Shown one piece after another: positions 54,571-64,000 of a DNA stretch of 64,000 nucleotides. Source of the stretch: Isoetes taiwanensis. Its lineage: Eukaryota; Streptophyta; Lycopodiopsida; Isoetales; Isoetaceae. Every line of letters starts with the position of its first letter. Position 1 is the first letter of the stretch. The stretch is from the NCBI GenBank assembly GCA_021234155.1, contig JAJEKV010000017.1, positions 1,421,467 through 1,485,466 on the forward strand, in the 5' to 3' direction. The position numbers were made by a program, and so were the translations under genes. The notes below the pieces were generated by a model. The model was not told the origin of the DNA and made no database searches. It was given only the letters and a program-made list of their open reading frames with translations.

Positions 54571-55386
54571 TCATGCAACGGTTGGCCAGGCACTAGTAAT
54601 CGAACATATCAACGCTGGGCAGATCCTGGAGGGCATGACATTCATCCTCAATGGCTGGTGGCAACACTGGCAAAGCCTTTGCTCGTGGAGCCCAGCGTCA
54701 ACGCCCCGCTCAATACGGAGGCGATGTGCACCCGTGCGAATGGAAGCTATAAGTCTGCGCTTCTTCATGGGCAACTGGGTGTACAAGTACTGGTGTGGGC
54801 CTCTCGTGAGCCTGGGATTGACTTGCTGCTGATAGTGTGCCAGCTTAACATGCGTCAGAGCATCTGCATCCCAGAGCTTGCGAAGGAAAGTAGCATCTAG
54901 GTACAACTTAAGTGCCTTGTGGTCTTTCTTTGTCCTTACATGTACACATCTGTTTGCCTGTACACCCCAGCATGAGAACCACTGAGCTTGCTTGTCCTTC
55001 CAGCAGGCTTTGGGGGCCAAAGCAAGGTTGGGAAAACGTGTATCACCCATAGCGACCACCTTCTGGAAGTAAATGATATGGCATTCCAATGCAACCCGTT
55101 GAAGGGGCAGAAAACCTGTCTCCTGGAGTAGGATCGGGTATGGAACTGTGGACTTTACCCCAAGGACTCGTGCCAAGAAGGCTTTCTGCACCTGCTCGAG
55201 GTCATTCCAGGTGTTGAGGGATATCACCGGACCCCATACTTCTGCCCCATATAAAAGGACCGGCTCGACCAATGCCCGAAATAAGTGTGACTGGTAGCCC
55301 CAGGCATACAACTCTGCCTTGTGGCTGTTGTTCTGCATGGCATAGAGTGCTTTCCAACCTGCCGTGACCCACAACTCGATCCCCAA
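54571..55386 (-). pseudogene. LINE-B3 ORF2 thumb and C-terminal finger
   Basis: The 271-codon frame carries L-L-Y-G-A-E-V-W-G-P, Q-K-A-F-L-A-R-V-L-G-V-K and a C-terminal C-Q-C-C finger start. The second half of the finger is out of frame. It lies in a different frame from the palm, with an indel near 55400-55490. Confidence 0.8.
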
Positions 55387-55489
55387 CCTGGGTGGTAGTA
55401 GAGAACTCGATCCCCAAGTACTTGTAGGTCGGAGCCACCTCTACATCCTGCCCCTGGTAAGTGAATGAGGGAAGCCTTGGCTGACGGGA

Positions 55490-56416
55490 TCATGAGACTA
55501 GCAGCACCCTAGTTTTGGCCAAGTTGACTCGCATGCCGGTGAATCGGCAAAAAGTGTCGAGAGCATCTAGGTGACGTTGCATGTCCTCTGGAGTATAGGC
55601 CAGGAGGTTGACATCGTCAGCATATATGAGTTGCCGGATTGTGTGATGCATGAGATGGGCGCCCGCACCTCCATGCTCAGAGAACCAATCTTCCAGCTGG
55701 TCAATGTACAGGCCAAAGAGTGTGGAGGAGAGGGGGCAACCTTGACGCACTCTAATACTACTGATTACCGGCTGTTCTGACGATGTGATACGGCCTGAGC
55801 ATGCCTCGTACAGCCTATACACTGCATTCTGTAAGTCAAGGGGAGTCCCCAGCTGCCGTAGTCTGTCCTATAACCTGTCCCGGGGCACTATGGCAAAAGC
55901 TTTTGCGAAATCCACGAAACAACAGTACAGGTTTTGTCGGTGATTCCTGCTATCCTCAATCAATGTGCGTATAGTGAAGATATGATCAATGGTGGAATGC
56001 CTGGACCGAAAACCTGTCTGTGTGAGAGCTCGCACATCTGCCTCCTCTGCCCATATTGTCAGCCACTGCTCAAGGATGCCAGCCAACAATTTTGCAAAGA
56101 GAGAGCTGACCATAATAGTACGATAGTTGGACGGGCATTGAGGGTCCCCTGCCTTGTATATGGGCACAACTCTACTAGTGGTCCACTGTGGAGGGAAGCC
56201 TTCTTGCAATGCTTTGTTGAATAACGCCGTGAGAACAGGCACCAATGGAGGCCCAACCCATTTCAGAAGTTCCGGCTGCATGCCATCTAAATCTGCTGCC
56301 TTCCCATTAGCCAGACGTTGTAGGCCCATGATGACATCCCCCTCTGTGATGACCAGAGCCATGCCTACCTGGGAGGGATCGTGTCCTGCCCCGAGGGTTC
56401 GTAAAAGCTGTTGCAA
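55490..56416 (-). pseudogene. LINE-B3 reverse transcriptase, one nonsense codon
   Basis: Two same-frame stretches (55868-56416 and 55490-55822) are separated by a single TAG at 55868-55870. The first has G-D-V-I-M-G-L-Q-R-L-A-N-G-K, R-V-V-P-I-Y-K-A-G and C-F-V-D-F-A-K-A-F (first catalytic Asp). The second has R-Q-G-C-P-L-S-S-T-L-F and Y-A-D-D-V-N-L-L (catalytic pair, 55612-55623). All expected fingers and palm motifs are present. Confidence 0.85.
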
Positions 56417-56419
56417 AAT

Positions 56420-56930
56420 CTTGTACCCATTGCTCCGAGGTGATGTTCCCTATGGGCTGTGTAGTCTTGCTCAAGACCCTTCTCCAGAATGTCCTGGGGT
56501 GCCAATCCAGGAGACCAAACATTTGTTGCTGATGCTCTGCGAGGTAGCTGGCTTTCTTGTTCTTGAGAAAGGAGCGGTATTGACTGATGGCCTGTGGGTG
56601 GGAGGTGGGATCAGTGACTTGCCGGAGTGTGCGCTTGAGCTCCCGACACTCATCATCGAACCACCTGTTGCAGGGAAAGGTGGTAGCGCCCGAGGTTCGC
56701 CGTCCTCTCCCAAAGCATCTCTCAGCAGCTGTCAGAAGCAGGTGAGTCAGCGCAGCAGATTGCTGTTGAAGTGTGGGGAGTCTGCATCGTCCCGGAGTCA
56801 TGCTCAAATAGGCTGGGCATATGTCCCCGCGGTGGTAGTCCAGTCCGGTTGGGGCACAGGGTGTTGAGGCGATAGATGCGGGGAGCTTGCTAATGGAGAT
56901 GCACGAGCGGGCCTGGTGGTCTAAGTCCAC
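56420..56930 (-). pseudogene. LINE-B3 ORF2 linker region
   Basis: The frame includes W-F-D-D-E-C-R-E-L-K-R-T-L-R and S-Y-L-A-E-H, the usual charged segment between endonuclease and reverse transcriptase in plant LINEs. Confidence 0.65.
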
Positions 56931-57220
56931 TTCCTGCGTCCGAAAGTAATACGTTCCAATGGAAAAATGGGCAACCAGTGCGCATCCTATTCCTCAACCA
57001 ACGGATAATCCACCACACTGGAGCCGCCCCCTTGGTTCTCCTGTCTACAAGTGCAGCAGCTGGAAGATGGCCATTGTGCCAACCCATTACAAATAACCGG
57101 GTCAAAGATACTACCCGGCAATAACAACCGCCGCCATGGCGGCGAAATACGGTTGTCGTCGATACCCTTGACCAAGCCACCTCTGCGGGGTTCAGGTGCA
57201 AGGCGTCCTCGCCAAAGGGC

Positions 57221-57794
57221 TCAAATTTTGGGACTGCTTTCGGCTCTGTCGTGCATTAAAGTCGCCAAACAACATAACCTTGCCCAACTATGCGTGTTGT
57301 TGTATGTCATCATATAGATCGTCGACATAGGGCTCCAATCTATCCACATCCGAATGAGTGTTATAAAAGTTGCTCTCGGCATGTGGAAAGTAGCATCTTT
57401 GCTATGAAGAGAATCTTTGCCCTTTGTCATCTTTGCCGCAGCGCACCCACAAGTATCGATTGTACATATACGTTTTGTCGTGAGGCCGACCCCAAGGTTG
57501 CCGCGATAGTAGCAGGCAACCCCGCCATGTCCTCGCTTGCCTGTGCACTCATTGAACACCGAGAAATGCAGATAGCCTGGGAGGTTCAGCAGCCTGTGCC
57601 CTGGATGTTCCCATGTTTCCACGAGGAAAATGAGATCCATATCTGGTGCAATAGAGTTGAGACTCTCCCATTTCTTCCAAGGGAAGCCCCGACAGTTCCA
57701 AGATACCATCCGGAGGCACAGTTCCTATTTGTTGGCATTTGATGTAGGCGGCTTTGATCTCCGGTTGCGGGGAGGGGAATGCGGCGCTGAGCAA
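57221..57794 (-). pseudogene. LINE-B3 ORF2 endonuclease, N-terminal half
   Basis: The frame shows V-S-W-N-C-R-G-F-P-W, D-L-I-F-L-V-E-T-W (catalytic Glu) and G-G-V-A-C-Y-Y-R-G-N. The C-terminal half is in other frames to about 56930. Confidence 0.8.
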
Positions 57795-57988
57795 TAGTTG
57801 CGGGGAGCGGTTGGAGCAGCGGGCATTGTGCGCGGTGCGGCCCCTCTACCCACAACCGGTGGGCTCTTGTGCCGCAGTGCATATAATTGGGAACTAGTAG
57901 GTTACCTAGAATCATCTACTACCACGGGCTTTAGGCCTCTACCCCCTTCCCAATACATGGAGGTGAAATACTAACATCATCCTGCGTT

Positions 57989-58160
57989 GAACATATCATC
58001 TAATCTAATCATCATCCTTTGCAGGGCTTATGATCGCCGAGATCTATAAGGCCTCTATTAACATGAACAATATCATCTAATCTATCTACCTAAACATCCA
58101 GAGTTAGGTTCCTTTGTTAGGGCTTATGATCTCGAGATCTATAAGGCCTCTACAACTGGG
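57989..58160. repeat. ~88-bp tandem pair
   Basis: ATATCATCTAATCTA and AGATCTATAAGGCCTCTA each occur twice in order, between LINE-B3 ORF1 and ORF2. Confidence 0.7.
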
Positions 58161-58295
58161 CTAACATGCTAAACTAGATTATTGCCTAGCCCAAAGGCGG
58201 CTTCCTAGGTGCAACCTTTTACGGCCTCCAAGTACATGTCATTTGTGACACGTACGTGTGATGTGGCAGTATAATATACATATTCGGGGCATATA

Positions 58296-58571
58296 TCATG
58301 CTGGAACGTCACAACCTTCTAGGTCAATCTGTTCCATCTCATGAAAAGTTATTTTGGTGCATTCGGATTTCAAATACAATTGCTTTGTGGTGAAACGGCA
58401 CCTACACCCTCTCTTGATGCTCATACCCCTCTGTCTCTTTGAGTATAATGAGTCAATTCTCTTTGCTTCAACAACCAAAGCTTTAGTTGTCTTGTTCTTT
58501 ACTTCACGAGGTTGCTTATGGATATCTTTTGGCTCATAGCCACAGTGGTAGCTAAAACAAAAAAAAAACAA
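58296..58571 (-). other. FAR1/MULE-like exon fragment (minus strand)
   Basis: The open segment follows a T-rich tract and AG acceptor (minus strand, about 58551). It encodes a Lys/Arg-rich helix, then R-G-C-R-C-R-F-T, then a Y-L-K-S-E ... K-I-T-F-H-E segment, similar in order to the Cys/His DNA-binding module of FAR1 and MULE-type transposase proteins. Only part of the module is present, ending in TGA. It may be a captured exon or a nested transposon fragment. Confidence 0.4.
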
Positions 58572-58718
58572 ACTTCAATTACTATGTGAAACATTCAAGT
58601 GGAAGCCACAATATGGCAAAATCAAACATATATACTCTAACAACCACCACCTAAGGCTTAAGGCATCATTAACCACCACCTCCCTTTGCCAAATTAACTC
58701 ACACTAAGTAGGGCCACA

Positions 58719-59544
58719 TTAACCACTACTACGAACTAAGGCCACATTAACCACTACCGGTGCAATAGGGGTTCTGGTGGCAGTAGCAGGAGTGGCAGCA
58801 TCTTGACGCATTGCATCGGTGACCTTAGCAGGCGCCGGCCTAAAAATACGAAGCTTGCCTCGGACCAGGCCGGCGGCACCCCCTCGGCGACGGACATCCC
58901 TGACTTGAGCCAGCTGCTGCCGACGGGACTCCTGTTGCATCGGAGTAAGATCCTGGTCGACATACAGAGTAGTCCCCTTCAATTGCCTACTCGCCGCCCG
59001 AATTGCCTCCACGCACTTCGCATATGCGCCCTTTGTAAAGATGACAGCGAGGCGATCTGTCGTTTGAGCCCCAAGGCGGCTTGCTCGAACAATGTGCACT
59101 GCATTCTGAAATGCCATGCGAGATAGGATCTGATCTTGGATGCGCTTGGTGAGATCCTCTCCTGCCTCCTCCGAGAGTCCACGTACCACCACAATATGAC
59201 GCCGTGCTCCTCTAGCGCGAGTTCGGGGCAACATTAAACTGTCCCAGCCAGTGATGCCTATTATGCGGGCGTGTGGGTTGTTCCGCGGCAAAGGGCGGTG
59301 TGGTGTCGCGAGATGGAAGCGGGTGGTGTCTGCACTGCTTGTTTGGCGGTGGTGGGTATGGAACATGTGTGCTTGTCTGGCCCCGTGTTGCGTCCTCTGC
59401 TGCCTGGAGTCGGGAGCCTAGCTCTTGTTGAAATCTCTGCTGCTTGGCCAACTCATTCGTGCATTGCCGTAAGTGTTCATGGACCTCGGAATATTGGCAG
59501 CCTTCACGTCCCTTTTTAAGATTCTTTGTTGTCCAGAATATCAT
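58719..59544 (-). pseudogene. LINE-B3 ORF1 (RRM-like RNA-binding protein)
   Basis: Frame 58719-59366 (215 codons) has R-R-H-I-V-V-V-R-G-L-S-E-E, then R-A-S-R-L-G, L-A-V-I-F, L-K-G-T-T-L-Y-V-D-Q-D-L-T-P and a basic R-R-Q-Q-L-A-Q-V-R tail. This is the full order of an L1-type ORF1 RRM plus C-terminal domain. The N-terminal Gln-rich coiled-coil part lies in another frame, 59212-59544. In active LINEs this protein coats the RNA. Confidence 0.75.
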
Positions 59545-59678
59545 AATTCTGCAATTTCTGCAGTTTTACTTTGCTTAAGTGCTCGTGCTCTTGGCACTAG
59601 TTACAAACATTAAAAACTTGAAGGATTAACATATAGGCTTGGCTTGGTGCTATAATATGTCGGTTTTGGTTCCTGTGT

Positions 59679-59987
59679 TTGGATAGGGATGCTAGCACAG
59701 CCATAAATTTTTGGGTTGACGCGCATGGAGAGGGCCGGTTTCTTAGTGGAATTTACAGGCCCCATGTTGACAATGCTTCTTCACAGAGCCAATTATACTT
59801 TGTGTTTTTGGCTAAAGATGTGAAGGACCATCTTCTTTATTTTGTCATGATGACGGAATTGCAAAGATTGATTCTTATAAAGGAATGTGAGAAGGGCATA
59901 GAAGTCTTCTATGCCCTTCCCATAAGCTTGAAGGTGATGCCGTTGAAAAAAGATCTTTCATGTCGAATTTTTTGTCTTGGCGGCTAA
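59679..59987 (+). other. Unrecognised open frame with a perfect internal palindrome
   Basis: The 102-codon frame starts without ATG (TTG) and could continue upstream. It has D-R-D-A-S-T-A-I-N-F near its start and a perfect 13-bp stem (59891-59903 with 59907-59919) in its second half. No family is supported. Confidence 0.25.
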
Positions 59988-60904
59988 AAGATGACTCTTG
60001 TGTCAACTCCATCACTATCTCCTATGTCAAATCCTTCTCTTGTTGGTAATGTATTGGCAGAAGAGTGTCGAGAATGTTGATCGCTTCACCTATTCGAATT
60101 GCCCAACATTTCTTTCTTCTAATATGCTACACTATCGGAGGGAGGGAAACAGGGGGAATGTTGGTGCAAGATCTATCCTCTGCACAATAACAATTATTCC
60201 TAATGGCTTTTGGTCCCTAGCCCTAAGGTGCACATGTACTCTATGGCAGTATTTTCAATATTTCTCCTAGCGTAATGGTGTTGTAGATATACTCTCCTCT
60301 TAAATTATATGTCAACTATACTTTGGTTAGACTCATTGCCATGTTGAGCCTCCCATATCTCTTGTCGACTACTATCATAATATGCTTTTGCTTCACACTC
60401 GAACAAAAGATGCAACGACTGTTGATGCTTTGGCATTCAAATCTGCTCTCTAATCTTGGTCTTGGGCAATAGTTGTCCCCTCCACCATGTTGAAGCTCCT
60501 TGGAGGTGCTTCTTGAAGTTGTGCGCAATTCCTTTAGCTAGACTTCCAAGAAGTCGTTCTCTTCATTAGTTGGCCTTCGAATCGTCGATTCTTGGGTTTG
60601 CTAAGCTATATGAGAGTTGTTGTGTCTTTGTGAGGTGCTTAGCCTCATCCATTTGCAATCTTACAATTTTACTCCTTCCACCCCCTCGATACAGACATGT
60701 TGCATTCTAAGATGTTATGCTGCCTTTCTTTTCTTGGAGTTCCTTCAAGCGCCTTCATAATTTCAAACTTCATTTTGTCTCTATAGATCTTGTGGAAGTG
60801 ATCATTTATTAGCACTGATCAAGCTTTTGGTATTTATCCCCTGGTACCTGTGCATCTCCATGGTGAGTAAGACATCATATCTCTCCTTCCCGGATGGGGC
60901 TATA
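59988..60904. other. Non-genic stretch
   Basis: I see no supported gene. A C-x2-C fragment on the minus strand near 60400 is too short to call. Confidence 0.4.
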
Positions 60905-61183
60905 CTATCGGGGAGGATGGGTTCTTATATTTGTGTATCTTGACTCTTGAGTTGAAGAAGTTTCTGGCCTAGATCTTTTCTTGTCCTTGAATAGCCTGGC
61001 TATTGCCTTGAACTCCTCTTTTGTCGAAGGTGCTTCGGCTGCTATCCTTGTTGTTAAGGTGTTGAATGCTTTTATGTCAAGCATTGAGGTCCCTTCCGTC
61101 GAAAAAACACACTCCGGCTTCTTCTCAGAATTGTTTGTAGGATTGGTGGGGTTATCACCTAGTTGTTGAATGAGTATGGGCAT
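60905..61183 (-). other. Unrecognised 92-codon open frame (minus strand)
   Basis: ATG-initiated, with a Thr/Lys-rich composition, a central hydrophobic/charged segment (F-K-A-I-A-R-L-F-K-D-K-K-R-S-R) and a basic end. Together with 61504-61731 and 62760-63086 on the same strand it may be the remains of a gene or gag region. Confidence 0.25.
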
Positions 61184-61503
61184 AACTCATCGTTGTTATA
61201 CCCTTCATCAGTGCAAATCCCCATCCATCAAGTGTGCTACCAGCATCACCGCAAGCTAAATTTATGGTTGTCGAGATGTTGCCTTCTCAATTAGTTCATG
61301 ACATGGATAAAAGAACAAGGTAACAACATTATACAAGCAAGCAATTTATATCACTTATAACTTTCAACATTTCCATACGATGATAACAAGTTTAATTATG
61401 TTGATGTCGGGTCGTCCCGAAGAATTTTCTCACATCTTTTGGCTTGAGATCATCATCGAGGTTCCTCAAGCCGTCCACTGCAGGGGACACTCGTGTCGTG
61501 AGG

Positions 61504-61731
61504 TTAACAATTGTTGATGCTGCTATAAGAACTACAGTTGCATCCTAAAGATGTCCTTATACAAAATCTACATGGTGGAACGCTACTAATCTTGCCATGG
61601 CCGACGTTGTCTCTCAGCATGATTGTGTTGGACAAGTCGTCTTCAACTTGAGGACACTTCCTAAAGTGTCTAAGGTAGAAGCTTTGCTTGGGCTCTAGTC
61701 GTTCTTCCCTCGTACTTGCTCGTCCTTTCAA
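61504..61731 (-). other. Unrecognised 75-codon open frame, Cys-rich end (minus strand)
   Basis: The C-terminal third has C-R-F-C and C-N-C spaced by Ser and Thr. No domain is recognised. Confidence 0.2.
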
Positions 61732-62759
61732 ACTAGGAATGTTGAATCTTCATCTTGAACTGTAATTCTGCTTCTTTGCTTCATCCTTTTGGCAGTCGAA
61801 GTGATGAAGTTTCTTGATTAGAAGCCGACCTCTTCCAAGATGATGTTTGATTCTTCAAGCTCATTTGTATCTGCCTATCAACTTTTACTAACTTTTCTAA
61901 AAGTTTTAGACTTAAACATACGATTAATGTACTCGTAAATGGCATAAGAAACTAGTCAAACATTTTTTAGCTCAGTTTAGATCAGTATATATGCGTACGA
62001 CATTTTCATACGACATTAAATTGGAACTTCAATTCATCCACTTTTAGAATTAATATAAAGATGCACTTAAAGATTGCAAACCATTAGGCTTGCTCCCTCT
62101 TGTTTCGCGTTTGGTTCTTATTACTAGATGTGTATTTCTCATTCTGGATGACTTCATGGTTCCCTAAGCTATTATTACTATTGGAGTGATCTTCTTGTCT
62201 GCTTCGAGCTCATCATCCCAAGTTGTGAAGAATATTTGGAAATGTGTCCCCTTGAATGCAAATTGCTACTATTTCAATTGCCTTACCATTGTGGGGGGTT
62301 GCGATGATTGACGACATTCTCCGCTATAGTCCATTTGTAAAAAATAAAAATGTGCAAAGGTGCTTTGGTGACTTGAGTGGGTTCACTTGGTCGACAAAGT
62401 TAGGCGCAGCCCGCATGCATACCAAACTTTATTGGCGATTAACAAGTACGCTGGTTTTCCACGCGTAGAATCCCTTAGAAACAAGAAGGATTCTTTCATC
62501 CGCCAAGAGATAGGTAATATCCGAGCCCGGCTTACGTTGTTTGGACTTTTTTCTCTGCATGAGATGCCTCTCATGTGCCCTGAAGTTTAATAGTGATCAT
62601 GCACGCACTATAGCTCATCATGGTCAACTTTGAGTGATTTGTAGTCGCTGGCTAGGTCGGGCTTCGTCCTTTATGCCCGTTCACTTTCGTGTTACTTGGT
62701 TGATGCACTCAAATCATCTTTCCTTTGGTTCCCATATGTTTCTAGATCTGGAACTCTTG
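61732..62759. other. Non-genic stretch
   Basis: Nothing supportable is seen here. Confidence 0.4.
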
Positions 62760-63086
62760 TTATGATTGAAGATCATCCTCCTTGATCTTGCCCCCAGTGC
62801 TGACATAGGCCTTCAAATCAAAGATGTCTTCTTTTTGATTCGCATGTGCCTCTAAGCCGATATTAATTCTCCTTCTGATGGAGATTATCCTCTCTGATCC
62901 CGCTTCTAATGTTGAGGTAGCCGCCCACGCCCCAACGTGCTTCCTCGCTCCTAGTATATGTTGTTGTCTCGTGCTCTTCCATCCTATTGAAGTCAATGAA
63001 GGTGTCGAGGTCTTCATGCTGGTATAAGAGAGTGAGGTCACTCTAACTTTTATCATGTTTGGACATGCTATAAGGCCTCGGTCCAA
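62760..63086 (-). other. Unrecognised 108-codon open frame (minus strand)
   Basis: The second half covers an imperfect DNA repeat (GATCATCCTC/GATTATCCTC phrases about 120 bp apart). No family is recognised. Confidence 0.2.
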
Positions 63087-63594
63087 ATTGGTTTGGATCC
63101 AGTGCCCTATGAAAAGAATGACTTGAACAGTCCTAGGCTCTAGTTTGTGACGGACTCATTCTTGATATCTTGGTAATATGGGGTCGCAGACAATATGACA
63201 GCTAATCAATTCACTTTGGAAAGCATGGAAATTAGGTCAACTTTTATCTCTTTGATATTAGAAAATATGTAAAATACTAGTTGACTATAACAAACAAATG
63301 CCTAAGCACTTTTGGAAGAGCAAGAATCAGCTTATAGTGAAGAGTGAATTGTAGAGGAAATAAAGTCAAATGCCAATTTATAGGATAAAACACTAAGTTT
63401 GGAATTTTAGAGCTGGAGAAATTTGAGGTTGTTCGAGGCAATGTCTGACAAGTTTACAGTGGATTGAGTTACAAGGAAAATGCATGACTTTTATAAGACC
63501 TACTACAACCAATGTCGCTTGATTTGAAGCTAGTTTGATCAAGTAAAAGCAATAAAAAATTCTAGAGGACTCTTACCAAGCGCCTGGGGGCAGT

Positions 63595-63820
63595 CTGAGC
63601 TTCTCACAAGTGGCTTAAGCACTTGGTGAGAGTCATGGCATGTTTGGAGGTCAGAATAAGTTTAATCCTACAAGTAAGGTCATAATCCTGCTCTACATCA
63701 AACTAAGCTCACTACTTGGGCGTGATTGACAAAAACAATAGTTATATTCACAATTTGATGAAGAGTCTTACGATGCACCTTCTCACAAGCGGCTTAGGCA
63801 CCTAGATGGAGAGTCATGGC
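63595..63820. repeat. Short direct repeat pair
   Basis: CTTCTCACAAGYGGCTTARG followed by GAGAGTCATGGC occurs at about 63599-63640 and 63779-63816. Confidence 0.6.
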
Positions 63821-63840
63821 CCCAAAAGTTTGAGGTCTCC

Positions 63841-64000
63841 AATCCTCGAAAACCAAAGGGCGGGTTTTTCATCCCGGATGAGGAGCCGCCGCCAGCCTTT
63901 CAACATACCAAGTGGCGAACAATCATCTTTTATTTGGCACTTCAGCTTCATCATGCTCTCGAACAATTGTCTAGTTTCTGAAAGCATGTTCAATTTTCGC
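63841..64000 (+). mobile_element. X element tail, 5'-truncated, cut by the window edge
   Basis: The sequence starts inside the structured motif (CCTCGAAAACC, GGGCGGGTTTTTCATCCC) and parallels X1 from 32044 to about 32205, including CATACCAAGTGGCG, TTTATTTGGCACT and CAATTGTCTAGTTTC. A 5'-truncated copy supports retroposition of X by target-primed reverse transcription. Confidence 0.7.

Larger units (their letters stand above)
54375..59544 (-). mobile_element. LINE-B3: best preserved LINE-B (minus strand)
   Basis: In minus-strand order: ORF1 with RRM-like domain (59544-58719), an inter-ORF region containing a FAR1-like exon (58571-58296) and an 88-bp tandem pair, then ORF2 endonuclease (57794-57221), linker (56930-56420), reverse transcriptase (56416-55490), thumb and finger (55386-54571), and the 3' motif. 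Few lesions break it. The inter-ORF region is much longer than in LINE-B1, suggesting an insertion. Confidence 0.85.

Noticed and set aside
54571-57742. Plus-strand frames such as 56154-56867 (237 codons)
   Set aside because: They lie opposite the LINE-B3 ORF2, which has clear family motifs on the minus strand.
59679-59987. Fanzor/TnpB C-terminal motif because of D-R-D-A-S-T-A-I-N
   Set aside because: Only this short phrase fits. The zinc-ribbon cysteines and upstream catalytic residues are missing.

Overview
The window looks like nuclear DNA of a land plant with a repeat-rich genome. Support comes from one intron-containing gene of the plant TMEM14/FAX family (41861-42569), plant-type LINEs with zf-RVT C-termini, a miniature LTR element with a primer site for plant initiator Met-tRNA, and a FAR1/MULE-like exon. 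I cannot name the species. A fern or other non-flowering plant is my guess from the density and age of the repeats. No bacterial operons, CRISPR, rRNA or intact tRNA genes are visible. Almost every long ORF belongs to a decayed mobile element or is a shadow.

Layout. 1-7290: possible exons of an unknown minus-strand gene, a 321-bp inverted-repeat element, an LTR relic, tandem duplications, GATA microsatellites and a 5'-truncated LINE-A tail. 7290-13740: one nearly full-length but broken LINE (LINE-A1) ending in poly(A). 13741-17240: nested tandem repeats, including a 1.45-kb array rich in perfect heat-shock-element-like sequence, a tRNA-like SINE and the head of a new element family (X). 17399-20640: three 1.1-kb tandem units, each starting with a long palindrome. 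21545-26270: LINE-B1. 28735-30590: a minus-strand LINE relic, an LTR relic and a complete TRIM element. 31235-32328 and 36670-37589: two X elements between 37-bp and 32-bp direct repeats, with a LINE-A fragment (32450-34610) between them. 39369-41180: duplications and a SINE. 41861-42569: the TMEM14-like gene. 43138-44910: SINEs and an LTR-like module whose second copy, without the SINE, lies at 51222-51750. 45873-48077: LINE-B2. 51840-53090: a second heat-shock-element-like array, a SINE and a CCGTAGGATC repeat. 54375-59544 (minus): LINE-B3, the best preserved LINE-B, with a FAR1-like exon between ORF1 and ORF2. 59545-64000: weak ORFs and the tail of a further X element running off the window.

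How parts fit together. Three LINE-B copies, two X elements and the X tail at the right edge carry one ~55-nt stem-loop motif near the 3' end. Its outer stem changes sequence between copies while staying paired. The S1 SINE shares a different short LINE-B tail sequence (GACGTTAAAA). I infer that LINE-B is the autonomous driver and that X and S1 are parasites using its reverse transcriptase. X combines a 5' terminal stem-loop, a TATA-like box, an array of short hairpins whose sequence differs between copies, the LINE-B-like tail and unusually long target duplications. I do not recognise this as a known family, and it is the best candidate here for something undescribed.
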